The notes under the pieces are model-generated. The model made no database searches and was not told the DNA's origin. It saw only the letters and a list, made by a program, of their open reading frames with translations. Below, one piece after another: positions 35,935-45,493 of a DNA stretch of 64,000 bases; positions within the stretch are counted from its first letter, which is position 1, and the number at the start of each line of letters is the position of its first letter. Source of the DNA: Rhizobiaceae bacterium (GTDB lineage Bacteria; Pseudomonadota; Alphaproteobacteria; Rhizobiales; Rhizobiaceae); NCBI GenBank assembly GCA_023953905.1, contig JAMLJA010000006.1, positions 124,001 through 188,000 of the forward strand, in the 5' to 3' direction. The position numbers and the translations under genes are program-made.

Positions 35935-36858
35935 ATGAAACTGAACAAGCCATTGACCGGCATATTGCCCGTTGCGCCAACGCCATTTCATGCGGACGGC
36001 CGCGTCGATGAGGAGGGCATGCGGCGGGTCATCGACTGCATGATCGATCAGGGCGTTGATGCCATTTGCATCCTCGCCAATTATTCCGAGCAGTTTCTCC
36101 TGTCGGACGAAGAGCGCGCGCTGTTGATGCGTCTGAGCCTCGAACATACCGCCGACCGAGTGCCGGTCATTGTTACGGTCAGCCATTTTTCGACGGGCAT
36201 CGCCACGGCGCGCGCAAAGTCGGCGGAGGCGATGGGCGCGGCGATGGTCATGATGATGCCGCCCTATCATGGCTCGGGCCTGTTTCCCGCGCCGCAAGGC
36301 ATTTTCGAGCATTTCCAGACGGTCAATGACGCCATCACCATTCCGATCATGGTTCAGGATGCGCCGCTCTCGGGCGTGGCGCTCTCGGTCGATCTTCTCG
36401 CCAAGCTGGCGCGCGAGCTGGAGAATGTCAGCTATTTCAAGATGGAATGTCCGTTCGCGGCCGACAAGCTTGCGGCACTGATCGAGGCGGCTGGCGACCA
36501 CATTGAAGGCCCCTTCGATGGCGAGGAAGCCGTGACCCTGCTTGCCGATCTAGATGCCGGATGCACAGGCTCGATGACATCGGCGCTGTTTCCCGAAAAG
36601 ATCCGCCCCATCGTCACCAGATATGCGGAAGGTGACAAGGCTGGCGCGCTCGAACAGTGGCAAAAGTGCCTGCCTCTGATCAATCACGAGAACCGCCAGT
36701 GCGGCCTGCGTGCAACCAAAGCGGTGTTTGCCACAGGTGGCGTGATCAAATCGGACGCGGTGCGCCATCCGCTGAAGCCCATGACCGAGCGCACGAAGGC
36801 CCGCCTTCTGGAGCTTGCGCGCGACATGGATGTACTGGCGTTGCGCTGGGGTAAGTAA
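35935..36858 (+). CDS. DHDPS/NAL-family lyase, KDA-dehydratase-like
   Basis: A 307-residue TIM-barrel class I aldolase/dehydratase with the Schiff-base lysine at K169 (SYFKMECP). In place of the DapA GTTGE motif it has ILANYSEQF, and in place of the YNxP tyrosine it has IMVQDAP. Both replacements and NHENRQCGL match my recollection of L-2-keto-3-deoxyarabonate dehydratase-type members, so it is not dihydrodipicolinate synthase. AAGGGAGG precedes the start. It may be the last gene of the operon. Confidence 0.78.
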   Translation: MKLNKPLTGILPVAPTPFHADGRVDEEGMRRVIDCMIDQGVDAICILANYSEQFLLSDEERALLMRLSLEHTADRVPVIVTVSHFSTGIATARAKSAEAMGAAMVMMMPPYHGSGLFPAPQGIFEHFQTVNDAITIPIMVQDAPLSGVALSVDLLAKLARELENVSYFKMECPFAADKLAALIEAAGDHIEGPFDGEEAVTLLADLDAGCTGSMTSALFPEKIRPIVTRYAEGDKAGALEQWQKCLPLINHENRQCGLRATKAVFATGGVIKSDAVRHPLKPMTERTKARLLELARDMDVLALRWGK

Positions 36859-36998
36859 GGCGAACCCTAACTGTCCATGCAATCATATCACGGCTGGGTT
36901 GCACCGATATTCGTTGTTGTGCCAGCTTCGGGCCTATTGATGCTCTCTTCCTGATGAGGCTGGCTGCGGCAGTGGCCGTCACTCGAAGCGGATGCCTT

Positions 36999-39215
36999 AT
37001 GATTGCGCAGATTCTCGTCCTGACCGGGTTCGTCCTGGCACTCATATCAGCCATTCAGTTTGCCGCGGCGCGCGGATGGCTGCCGGAGAGCACCCTTCTT
37101 GCCTGTGTCGGGATCGCGTTGGGCGGAAGCTATACGGCGCTTGATGCGTTCGCGCCTGAAGTGGCGGGGCAGTTGAGCCCGCTCGTGACTCTTGCGTGGC
37201 CGACCGAGGCCTATCTCTGGATATTCCTGCCGCCGCTCATCTTTCAGGCCGCGCTGACAGTGGATGTCCGCGCGATGCTGCCCGACTCCGCGCCGATCCT
37301 GCTTCTCGCGATTGTCGCCGTGTTTGTTGCGACCGGTCTGATCGGCGGGGTTCTGGCACTCGTCAGCGGCCAAGGGCTGATGTTGTGTCTGCTGCTCGGA
37401 GCTGTGGTCGCGACGACAGATCCCTCGGCGGTGATCGCGGTGTTTCGCAGCCTCGGCGCGCCGGCAAGGTTGACCCGGCTCGTTGAAGGCGAGAGCCTGA
37501 TGAATGACGCTGCCGCCATCGCGATCGTGGGCATTCTCGTTGCGTCTATCTCCGAGGGCCTGATTGCGCCCGGTCTTTACGGCGTGGCGTGGGCGACGTC
37601 CTTGTCGATACTAGGTGGAGGCGTTGCCGGCTATGTGGCGGGCAGGAGCGTTGTTGCGCTGTTGCCGGCGCTCGATCGTCTGCCAGTGGCAGCGGCGACC
37701 CTGACCCTTGCATTGCCGTATCCGCTCTATGTCGCCGCCGACGAGCTGCTGCACGCATCGGGCGTCATTGCCGTGGTCAGTGCGGGGCTGGTGATCAGCG
37801 CGCTTGGGCCTACTCGGCTGTCGCCGAGCAGCTGGTATTATGTCCACATCATCTGGCGCCAGATGTCGGTGCTTGCGGGGGCATCGGTGTTCCTGCTTGC
37901 GGCCATGCGGGTGCCGCCGATGCTGGGCGACATGACCGTGCTGGACTTTGTCTATCTCCTGGTGGTTCTCGTTGCGGCGCTGGTGGCTCGGCTCGGGGTC
38001 ATGTTTGGACTTCTGCCGGTGCTGAGCTGGTTGCGGCTGAGCAGTCCGGTCGATACCCGATACAAGCTGGCAATATCCTGGGGCGGGTTGCGCGGCGCGG
38101 TCACACTTGTGCTTGGACTTAGCATCGCCGAAAACAGTTTGCTGCCGATGGAAGATCGTCAGTTTGTCGGAGCACTTGCCTGCTCCTTCGTTTTGGCCAG
38201 CCTGTTCATCAACGGCCTGTCGCTGCGCTGGGTGGTCGAGCGGCTCGGCCTGACCGCTTTGTCCGAACAACAGAAGGTGCTGCAGCGTCAGGCGGCATTG
38301 ATGTCTTCCGCCGAGGTCCAGGCCGATCTTACGCGGATCGCGGAGCAGCTTCTGCTTCCTCAATCGCTGGTGCGGTCGGTCCATGCCGAGTATGAGGCGG
38401 AGCTTGCCACCGGCGCCGATACGGTGGAGTTCGAGAGCGCGCTCACCGAGCGCGAGCGGCTGTCACTTGGACTCATCATCCTCGCCACCAAGGAGCACAG
38501 CCTTATCCCCGAATATGGCAGCGGGGTAATTTCCGCGCGTAATCTGGATGTCATGATGCGCAATACCGCGCAGATGATCGATGCCGCCCGCGAAGGCGGC
38601 CGGATCGGCTACAACCGGGCAGCCACGCATATCCTAGACCCGTCGCCCTCTCTTCTTCTTGGGCGCTTGTTGGCGCGGTTTCTTCGTATCGACTGGTTGC
38701 TGATGAACGCATTGGGCGACAGATTCGAATTGATGATCTGCCGCCGCGCGGTCCTCGAGCAGTTGGTGGAATTCAATGCACAGTCGTTGGGGCCCTTTGT
38801 CGGCAGCCGAATGACCACTTTGCTGGAGAGCGTGCTGAAGACCAGGCTGGAGGCGGTCGACAAGGCGATTGCCGAGATGCGTGCCAGCTATGGTGGAGAC
38901 TACACGCACGCGCTCGAACGTCGGCTCCTGTTTCTCTTTGCCCTCAACAAAGGGTCGTCGATGATCGACACACTGAAGGCCGAGAGCATTATCTCCGCGG
39001 AGATAGCCGGAAACATTACCGGCGCGCTGGACGAAAAGTGGCGAAGCGTCGTCGCGCGGCCATCCGTTTCTCTCATCCGCAAGTCCTCGCGCGCCAGGCA
39101 GCCCGAGAGAACGCAGGAGGAGGGGAACGATGAAGGCGCGGCAGATCAGCCAGACGAGGTCAAAGAAGAGACGGGCGAAAACATCCCACCGGATTCAGGC
39201 GTGCCCCCGCCATGA
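36999..39215 (+). CDS. Na+/H+ antiporter, NhaP/CPA1 type with large cytoplasmic tail
   Basis: A 738-residue protein with about 12 hydrophobic segments over the first 410 residues and a long soluble C-terminal region. The cation site is visible in GAVVATTDPSAVIAVFRSLG and EGESLMNDAAAIAIV. The tail ends in a Glu/Asp/Pro-rich stretch. It would exchange sodium or potassium for protons at the inner membrane. The ATG at 36999 was chosen; 36954 is possible. The last 21 bp overlap the zntA 3' end on the other strand. Confidence 0.88.
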   Translation: MIAQILVLTGFVLALISAIQFAAARGWLPESTLLACVGIALGGSYTALDAFAPEVAGQLSPLVTLAWPTEAYLWIFLPPLIFQAALTVDVRAMLPDSAPILLLAIVAVFVATGLIGGVLALVSGQGLMLCLLLGAVVATTDPSAVIAVFRSLGAPARLTRLVEGESLMNDAAAIAIVGILVASISEGLIAPGLYGVAWATSLSILGGGVAGYVAGRSVVALLPALDRLPVAAATLTLALPYPLYVAADELLHASGVIAVVSAGLVISALGPTRLSPSSWYYVHIIWRQMSVLAGASVFLLAAMRVPPMLGDMTVLDFVYLLVVLVAALVARLGVMFGLLPVLSWLRLSSPVDTRYKLAISWGGLRGAVTLVLGLSIAENSLLPMEDRQFVGALACSFVLASLFINGLSLRWVVERLGLTALSEQQKVLQRQAALMSSAEVQADLTRIAEQLLLPQSLVRSVHAEYEAELATGADTVEFESALTERERLSLGLIILATKEHSLIPEYGSGVISARNLDVMMRNTAQMIDAAREGGRIGYNRAATHILDPSPSLLLGRLLARFLRIDWLLMNALGDRFELMICRRAVLEQLVEFNAQSLGPFVGSRMTTLLESVLKTRLEAVDKAIAEMRASYGGDYTHALERRLLFLFALNKGSSMIDTLKAESIISAEIAGNITGALDEKWRSVVARPSVSLIRKSSRARQPERTQEEGNDEGAADQPDEVKEETGENIPPDSGVPPP

Positions 39216-41414
39216 CAGCAATCGCATCGCGTTCGCGGTGACGAGAACCGTCGCGCCGGTGTCTGCGAGGATTGCGGGCCACAGGCCGGTGATGCCCGCA
39301 ATCGTGGTCACAAGAAACACAGCCTTGAGACCAAGCGCGATCGTGATGTTCTGCCGGATATTCGACATGGCAGCGTTTGACAGGTCGATCATGTTCGCGA
39401 CATCGGTCACGCGCCCATGCAGGATCGCGGCGTCGGCGGTTTCGAGCGCCACATCCGTGCCGCCGCCCATCGCTATGCCGACATCTGCAGCCGCAAGTGC
39501 CGGCGCATCATTGATGCCGTCCCCGACCTTGGCGACAATCTTGCCGCTCTCGCGCAGTTCGCCGACGATTCGCTGCTTATCCTCCGGCAGCAGTTGCGCG
39601 CGCACCTCAAGGCCAAGTCTCTCGCCGATAGCCCTGGCGGTCCGTGAATTGTCACCTGTCAGCATCACGATGCCGATCTCGCGATCCGAAAGCGCCTTCA
39701 GGCCGTCTGCCGCATCCGCACGGGGCTCGTCACGCATTGCTATGGCACCGGCGACCGTGTCGCCTGCGACAAGAACGGAAACGGTCTTGCCTGCGTCATT
39801 GAGTGCGGCGATGCGTTCGCGCGTCTCGGCTGTGAGCGGCACCCGCGCATTGGCCGCAGCTTCAGAGCCCAGGAAAATCTCGGTTCCCTCCACTGTGGCC
39901 ACGACGCCCTTGCCGCCAATCGCGCTGGCATTGAACGCCTGTGCCGGTTGCACATCATCGGCCTTTGCACGCTCGAGTATGGCGAGCGCCAGAGGATGGC
40001 TCGATCCGGCTTCAAGAGCTGCCGCCAACGACAGGACTTCTTTATCCGACCTGCCAATTGGCAGGATGTCGGTGACCTGAGGTTTGCCTGCGGTGAGCGT
40101 GCCTGTCTTGTCGAGCGCCACCATGGTCACCTTGCCCAATTTCTCCAAGACAGCGCCGCCTTTCATGAGCAGGCCGCGACGCGCTCCAGCCGACAGGGCC
40201 GCTGCGATTGCAGCCGGAACGGAAATGACCAGCGCGCAAGGACATCCGATCAGAAGCAAAGCGAGCCCCTTGTAGACCCACTCGTTCCAGCCGCCGCCCA
40301 CGACCAGCGGGGGAACCACGGCCACGAGGATTGCAACCGCGAGCACGCCGGGCGTGTACCAGCGCGAGAAGCGGTCGATGAAGCGTTCGGTCGGCGCCTT
40401 GCTTTCCTGCGCCTCCTCCACCAGCCGGACGACGCGCGCGATGGTGTTGTCGACAGCCGAGGCGGTGACGCGAACGCGCAGCATTCCCTCCCCATTGATC
40501 GTGCCGGCAAGGATCTTGTCGCCTGTTTGGCGACGAACGGGCACGCTTTCACCGGTTACGGGGGACTCGTCGACCGTGCTGTCACCTTCCAGAATATCGC
40601 CATCGGCGGGCATCCGGTCGCCGGGTCGCACGACGATTACCGCCCCGATCTGGAGGTTGTCTGCCGGAACCTCGCTTGTGCCACCGTCGACTTCCAGCCG
40701 TGCTGTGCGTGGGATCAGGTCGGTCAGCGACTGAATGCTGTCGCGGGCACGTCCCGCAGCCACGCCTTCGAGAAGCTCACCGATCAGGAAGAGGAAGACC
40801 ACCATCGCGGCTTCTTCCGCGGCTCCGATGACGACTGCGCCGACTGCCGCAATGGCCATCAGCATCTCGATCGAAAAGGGAGTGCCATAGCGCGCCGCGA
40901 CAACCGCGCGCCATGCAATGGGTAGCAACCCAACCAGCATCGCGACGGCAAAGGCATAGGGTTCGATTGCCGGGAAAGAATGCCCGGCCAGCCAGGCGAC
41001 GCCCAGCGCCGCACCGCTGGCGATCGTCAGCCTGCCCTTGCGCGAGGCCCACCAGGGGCCGCTCTGTGGCTCATGATCGTGACCGTGCAGACCAGCCGCC
41101 TGCATCTTTGCTTCGTCGTCGTGATGCGAATGGTCATGGCAATGAGTGTGGTCACGGCTATCGCCTGCGCCACCGTGCTCGCTGCCGACAGGGGCAGCGC
41201 CTGGACGCGTTGCATAGCCCAGCGAAGAAATGCGTCGCGCCAGGGTTTCGAGGTCGGCGTCGTCATCATGGCGAACAAGCATTGTTCCGGCTGTGACAGA
41301 CACGGAAACTTCCGATACCCCCGCGACCCCTTCGGCTGCCTTTACCACCTTGGCGGCACAGCTCGCGCAATCCATTCCGTCGACACGGAAACGGGAGGTG
41401 ACAATGTCGCTCAT
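39195..41414 (-). CDS. zntA: Zn/Cd/Pb-exporting P-type ATPase
   Basis: A 739-residue P1B-ATPase. An N-terminal HMA domain has GMDCASC (residues 13-19), followed by a histidine-rich linker (about 88-114). The membrane metal site is CPC in LLLIGCPCALVISVP, the phosphorylation motif DKTGTLTAGKP, then TGDNSRTARAIG and GDGINDAPAL. The CPC motif plus a final-helix ILADTGATVLVTANAMRLL with an aspartate fits zinc/cadmium/lead export. It is controlled by the divergent merR gene. Confidence 0.94.
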   Translation of the reverse strand: MSDIVTSRFRVDGMDCASCAAKVVKAAEGVAGVSEVSVSVTAGTMLVRHDDDADLETLARRISSLGYATRPGAAPVGSEHGGAGDSRDHTHCHDHSHHDDEAKMQAAGLHGHDHEPQSGPWWASRKGRLTIASGAALGVAWLAGHSFPAIEPYAFAVAMLVGLLPIAWRAVVAARYGTPFSIEMLMAIAAVGAVVIGAAEEAAMVVFLFLIGELLEGVAAGRARDSIQSLTDLIPRTARLEVDGGTSEVPADNLQIGAVIVVRPGDRMPADGDILEGDSTVDESPVTGESVPVRRQTGDKILAGTINGEGMLRVRVTASAVDNTIARVVRLVEEAQESKAPTERFIDRFSRWYTPGVLAVAILVAVVPPLVVGGGWNEWVYKGLALLLIGCPCALVISVPAAIAAALSAGARRGLLMKGGAVLEKLGKVTMVALDKTGTLTAGKPQVTDILPIGRSDKEVLSLAAALEAGSSHPLALAILERAKADDVQPAQAFNASAIGGKGVVATVEGTEIFLGSEAAANARVPLTAETRERIAALNDAGKTVSVLVAGDTVAGAIAMRDEPRADAADGLKALSDREIGIVMLTGDNSRTARAIGERLGLEVRAQLLPEDKQRIVGELRESGKIVAKVGDGINDAPALAAADVGIAMGGGTDVALETADAAILHGRVTDVANMIDLSNAAMSNIRQNITIALGLKAVFLVTTIAGITGLWPAILADTGATVLVTANAMRLLSWRGHA

Positions 41415-41442
41415 GCAGACGCCTTTCCTGATGCTTCACCCC

Positions 41443-41473
41443 GTGATACTTCCTCTAGTGACTAGAGGAGCAA
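41443..41473 (-). promoter_or_regulatory. MerR-type zntA promoter and operator
   Basis: Read on the minus strand: -35 TTGCTC (41473-41468), a 19-bp spacer, and -10 TATCAC (41448-41443). The spacer largely coincides with the perfect 17-bp palindrome CCTCTAGTGACTAGAGG (41452-41468). A palindrome within a stretched spacer is the hallmark of MerR-family DNA-distortion control. Confidence 0.85.
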
Positions 41474-41481
41474 GCGGAAAA

Positions 41482-41907
41482 ATGAGCGAATTCGCAATCG
41501 GGGAGGCGTCGCGTCGAAGCGGCGTGAAAGTCCCGACGATCCGCTATTATGAGCAGATCGGACTGCTGCCTGTGCCAGCGCGGACCGAGGGCCAACGGCG
41601 CCTTTATGCCGAAACGGACCTGCGCCGGCTGTCCTTCATCCGCCACGCGCGCGAGCTGGGGTTCGATGTCGAGGCGATCCGCACGCTGCTTTCGCTGCAG
41701 GACAATCCGCAACAATCCTGTGCCGCCGCGGACGAGACCGCGCGGGCGCGGCTTGACGAAGTCGACAGGCGTATCGCGAGCCTACAGGCTCTTCGCGTCG
41801 AACTGGCGCGCATGATCGACGGCTGCACGGCTGGTCGTGTCGCGGAATGCCGCGTCATCGAGACCCTGTCGGACCAGACTCATCGACACGGAAAACTGGA
41901 CGCTTGA
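41482..41907 (+). CDS. MerR family metal-responsive regulator (ZntR-like)
   Basis: A 141-residue protein with the MerR winged helix (FAIGEASRRSGVKVPTIRYYEQIGLLP), a dimerisation helix, and metal-ligand candidates C80, C115, C123 and C-terminal H134/H136. The cysteine placement resembles ZntR. It is divergent from zntA and starts 14 bp after the shared palindromic operator, so it is likely autoregulated. Confidence 0.9.
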   Translation: MSEFAIGEASRRSGVKVPTIRYYEQIGLLPVPARTEGQRRLYAETDLRRLSFIRHARELGFDVEAIRTLLSLQDNPQQSCAAADETARARLDEVDRRIASLQALRVELARMIDGCTAGRVAECRVIETLSDQTHRHGKLDA

Positions 41908-42054
41908 GAGACGTTGCAAGATGTCAGTGTGTTGAAGGCGACCTTTGCAGGCCGTTTGTACGCAATTCCCCGGCAAGGACGCGTGGTAACGCTGGGCATC
42001 GTAAATCGCCAGCCATATCCGGCTCCCTTCGCCCACCTTCATTGAGGACTGCGC

Positions 42055-42936
42055 ATGCAGACGATCGTCCTTACAGTCTCCTGTCCATCGACACGTGGCA
42101 TCGTTGCCGCAATATCCACCTATCTGGCCGGCAAGGGCTGCAACATCGTGGACAGCGCCCAATATGACGATCTCGCGTCAGGCAAGTTCTTCATGCGCAT
42201 CAGCTTCGTCTCCGAAGAACTGCCGCCCGAGGAGGTGATTCCAGGCTTTGCCGCAGTCGCGGAGCCTTTCGCCATGGATTTTGCGTACCATCGCCCCGAG
42301 GAGAGGGTGAAGGTTCTGATCATGGTTTCGCGTTTCGGCCACTGCCTCAACGACCTGCTCTATCGCTGGAAGATCGGGGCGCTGCCGATCGACATTGTCG
42401 GCGTGGTGTCAAATCACTTCGACTACCAGAAGCTGGTGGTGAACCATGATATTCCGTTCCATCGCATCGATGTCAGCAAGAACAACAAGCAGATGGCAGA
42501 GGCGCGCCTTGCGGAACTCGTCGAGCAATCAGGCGCCGAACTGATCGTACTGGCCCGCTACATGCAGGTGCTGTCGGACGAATTCTGCCAGCGGATGGCC
42601 GGGCGGATCATCAACATCCACCACTCGTTCCTGCCGTCATTCAAAGGCGCCAATCCCTACAAGCAGGCTTATGAGCGCGGCGTGAAGCTGATCGGCGCAA
42701 CGGCCCATTATGTGACGGCCGATCTCGACGAGGGTCCGATCATCGAGCAGGACACGGTGCGGGTGACGCATGCGCAAAGCCCGGAAGACTACATTTCAAT
42801 GGGACGCGACGTGGAAAGCCAGGTGCTGGCGCGCGCGGTTCACGCGCATATCCACCACAGGGTTTTCATCAACGGCAATCGCACCGTCGTGTTCCCGTCG
42901 AGCCCGGGCGGCTACGCGTCCGAGCGGATGGGATAG
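42055..42936 (+). CDS. purU: Formyltetrahydrofolate deformylase
   Basis: A 293-residue enzyme that hydrolyses 10-formyl-THF to formate and THF, balancing one-carbon pools. It has an N-terminal ACT domain (VLTVSCPSTRGIVAAISTYLAGKGCNI) and a formyltransferase-fold catalytic domain with INIHHSFLPSFKGANPYKQAYERGVKLIGATAHYV and DEGPIIEQD. The catalytic Asn-His-Asp set is readable there. Confidence 0.96.
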   Translation: MQTIVLTVSCPSTRGIVAAISTYLAGKGCNIVDSAQYDDLASGKFFMRISFVSEELPPEEVIPGFAAVAEPFAMDFAYHRPEERVKVLIMVSRFGHCLNDLLYRWKIGALPIDIVGVVSNHFDYQKLVVNHDIPFHRIDVSKNNKQMAEARLAELVEQSGAELIVLARYMQVLSDEFCQRMAGRIINIHHSFLPSFKGANPYKQAYERGVKLIGATAHYVTADLDEGPIIEQDTVRVTHAQSPEDYISMGRDVESQVLARAVHAHIHHRVFINGNRTVVFPSSPGGYASERMG

Positions 42937-42956
42937 CGCACCAAACAGGTCGCAGT

Positions 42957-43661
42957 TCAGACGGATCGCATCAGTCCGCCGTCAACACGCAGGCTCTGGC
43001 CGGTAATATAGCCCGCGCCTTCGGAAACGAGAAACGACACCGTCGCGGCGATTTCCTCGGCGGTACCATAGCGTTGCATCGGAACGCCATCCCGACGTTC
43101 TTCCGTTTCCGGCAGGCTGTCGATCCAGCCCGGCAGGACATTGTTCATGCGAACGTTGTCCTTCGCATATTGGTCGGAGAACAGCTTGGTGTAGACGCTC
43201 AGGCCCGCCCGTGCCACCGCGGAGGTCGGAAACATCGCGCTGGGTTCGGCCACCCAGGCCGTCGATATGTTGACGATGGCGCCGCTTTTCTGATCAGCCA
43301 TCACCGGTGCCACCAGCCGGACCGCGCGCACCACGTTCATGAAGTAGACGTCGAATCCCGTGTGCCACTGCTCGTCGGTAATTTCCAGCAAGGCAGCGCG
43401 CGGACCATGACCGGCACTGTTGACGAGCGCGTCGATGCGTCCCCATTTTGCCATTGTTTCATCAACGAGACGCTTGAGATCTTCATTGGACTGGTTGGAC
43501 CCGGTAACGCCGAGGCCGCCGAGTTCGGCTGCCAGCGCTTCGCCTTTGCCGGATGAAGAGAGGATCGCGACGCTGAAGCCGTCGGCTGCAAGCCTGCGGG
43601 CTGCCGCTGCGCCCATCCCTGACCCGCCAGCCGTGATGATCGCAACTTTGCTGCCAGCCAT
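42957..43661 (-). CDS. Short-chain dehydrogenase/reductase
   Basis: A 234-residue SDR with ITAGGSGMGAAAARRLAADG, VNSAGHGP, and the C-terminal GAGYITGQSLRVDGGLM. The usual catalytic YxxxK is shifted or lost: the aligned region reads TSAVARAGLSVYTKLFSDQYA, where Ser-Ala-Val-Ala replaces Tyr-x-x-x-Lys. It may therefore be non-catalytic or atypical. GAGGACGACACC precedes the start. Confidence 0.82.
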   Translation of the reverse strand: MAGSKVAIITAGGSGMGAAAARRLAADGFSVAILSSSGKGEALAAELGGLGVTGSNQSNEDLKRLVDETMAKWGRIDALVNSAGHGPRAALLEITDEQWHTGFDVYFMNVVRAVRLVAPVMADQKSGAIVNISTAWVAEPSAMFPTSAVARAGLSVYTKLFSDQYAKDNVRMNNVLPGWIDSLPETEERRDGVPMQRYGTAEEIAATVSFLVSEGAGYITGQSLRVDGGLMRSV

Positions 43662-43741
43662 GGTGTCGTCCTCGCTCCGTGTAGATTGACCTCTTACACG
43701 GATGTTACCGGAAACGACAGATGACGTTGGCTCGGAGCCCC

Positions 43742-44281
43742 TCAGTCGGCGGCTATCGACCCGACCTTGGTTCCGTCGACGCGCTTGAGATTGACACCTA
43801 TGACCGGGACAAGCTTCTTGTCCACCCTCACGGACACCGTCACGTTCATCGTATTGTCGCTCGGGATACGGGCCTGCATGACGCCATTGAGCTGGGCACG
43901 GTTGACCGCAAGGATCACCTTGTTGTCGTTGACGACGTTGCCGGAGATGATGTCGAGGCCTTTGCCCGCGGCACCGTCCATGAACTTGCCCTTGTAGTCG
44001 CGGCCATTGTGCTCGAACGATGCGGACATCTTCTGCGTGAAGACACCGACGCGACAATCGCCATCCAGCGACATTCCGGCCTTGCCGGATTTCGGCGCGC
44101 CGACGAAATTACAAACGAATTTGGTGCCCTTGTACTTGCCAGCCACGATCTCGCCCGGCCCCGTCCATTGGCCCGAAACATTGCGGAAAAACGCGCTGTC
44201 GCGATCACCAGCGAGTGCGGGAAGTGACATCGCCGCGGTAGCGACGAGCGACAGGCAGATGGAATACAGGGCACGCTTCAT
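43742..44281 (-). CDS. Exported protein of unknown function
   Basis: A 179-residue protein with signal peptide RALYSICLSLVATAAMSLPALA (cleavage near residue 24). The mature part, VSGQWTGPGEIVAGKYKGTKFVCNFVG onwards, looks beta-rich with two cysteines, suggestive of a periplasmic lipocalin-like barrel. I do not recognise a named family, although similar proteins are common in Hyphomicrobiales. GGAAAG precedes the start. Confidence 0.8.
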   Translation of the reverse strand: MKRALYSICLSLVATAAMSLPALAGDRDSAFFRNVSGQWTGPGEIVAGKYKGTKFVCNFVGAPKSGKAGMSLDGDCRVGVFTQKMSASFEHNGRDYKGKFMDGAAGKGLDIISGNVVNDNKVILAVNRAQLNGVMQARIPSDNTMNVTVSVRVDKKLVPVIGVNLKRVDGTKVGSIAAD

Positions 44282-44419
44282 CGGGACTTTCCGCACGCAA
44301 GAGACTCGCTTCGTTGCCCCGAACAATGGCGAAGAATGGTTAATGCTTTCTCACCGGCGTGGCCACGTTTCGCCCAATCGCGCGTCTGGAAGGCGCGTCT
44401 GCAGCGTCTGGCCCCGCGA

Positions 44420-45493
44420 TCATTCCTTGCTTTTTTTCGCGGTGAAAGTGGCGAGCGCGGCGAGAAAATCGGCGAGGCCGGGTCGCTTGACCGACGCAAA
44501 AGGCAGCGGCCGCACCGCGTCCATCGCCGCCAGTCCGATGCGCGCCGTCATCATGCCGTTGACGACGCCTTCGCCAAGCTTTGCCGACAGGCGCGCGGCG
44601 AGCCCCTGGCCGACCAATTGCTGAACGACGCTGTCACCGGCGGCAATGGAGCCAGTTACCGCCAGATGGGCAAGCACGTCTCGGGTCAGACGCACGAAGC
44701 CGAGAGTGCCCGGCCTGCCGCCATAGAGTTCCGACAGCCTGCGAATCAGGCGGCCCGATTCGAAGACCACATAGGCAATGTCGACCAGGGCGCGCGGACT
44801 GACAGCCGTCACAAGCGAGACACGCTTGGCCGCATTGAGGATCAGCGTTTTCGCCTGAAGGTCGAGCGGCGCCAATATTTCTGCTTCGGCCAGCCGCACC
44901 AGATTGGATCCGTCGATGATGTCGTTGCGCAATTCGGCCAGCGAGGAACGCCCGGCGGCGGTTTCGGGGCGGCTGGCGAAAAGCGACACCAGCTCTTCCA
45001 CGACGCCGCGTGCGGCCTTCGGGTCGTCGCGCAGCATGGCTTCTGCACCGCGCCTGCGCAGTTTCTCGACCGAGGCAAGCCGAAACAATGACAGAAGCTC
45101 CCGGATCAGGATGATCCCCAGCGACAGGGCGACCAGAGCGGCGAGGACAATTCCGACCCAGCCCAGCCAGTCGGATCGACTGAAAAGGTCCCGGATCAGG
45201 CGGTCGGTCCAAAGTCCGAGAGCCAGACTGATCAGGGCGCCGAGCGCGCTCCAGAAGATGGCAGCCAGACGGGAGCGTCGGCGTGGGGCAAGCGGGAGCG
45301 GCGGTTCGTCGGCGGCCTGGGCTTCCAGGTCGAACACGTCGAGCTCTGCGGGTGTGATGACAACGGTTTCGGGCCGGGCGGCTCGGGGCTGGCGACGGAC
45401 GGGCGCGGCGGCCGCATCCGCCTCAGGCTCTGCAGGCATTCGTGGCTTTTCAGGCTCCATGCGGAACGAGGCCGGCTTTCTCGGTGTCGTCAT
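44420..45493 (-). CDS. YcjF/TIGR01620 family membrane protein
   Basis: A 357-residue protein with a long proline/alanine-rich cytoplasmic N-terminus, two hydrophobic segments (about 75-95 and 108-130), and a C-terminal DUF697-like helical domain (LILNAAKRVSLVTAVSPRALVDIAYVVFESGRLIRRLSELYGGRPG). It overlaps ycjX by 4 bp, the conserved pairing in proteobacteria. Function is unknown; it may anchor the YcjX GTPase to the membrane. Confidence 0.9.
   Translation of the reverse strand: MTTPRKPASFRMEPEKPRMPAEPEADAAAAPVRRQPRAARPETVVITPAELDVFDLEAQAADEPPLPLAPRRRSRLAAIFWSALGALISLALGLWTDRLIRDLFSRSDWLGWVGIVLAALVALSLGIILIRELLSLFRLASVEKLRRRGAEAMLRDDPKAARGVVEELVSLFASRPETAAGRSSLAELRNDIIDGSNLVRLAEAEILAPLDLQAKTLILNAAKRVSLVTAVSPRALVDIAYVVFESGRLIRRLSELYGGRPGTLGFVRLTRDVLAHLAVTGSIAAGDSVVQQLVGQGLAARLSAKLGEGVVNGMMTARIGLAAMDAVRPLPFASVKRPGLADFLAALATFTAKKSKE

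Noticed and set aside
35935..36858. DapA (4-hydroxy-tetrahydrodipicolinate synthase)
   Set aside because: The GTTGE and YNxP motifs of DapA are replaced, although the Schiff-base lysine is kept.
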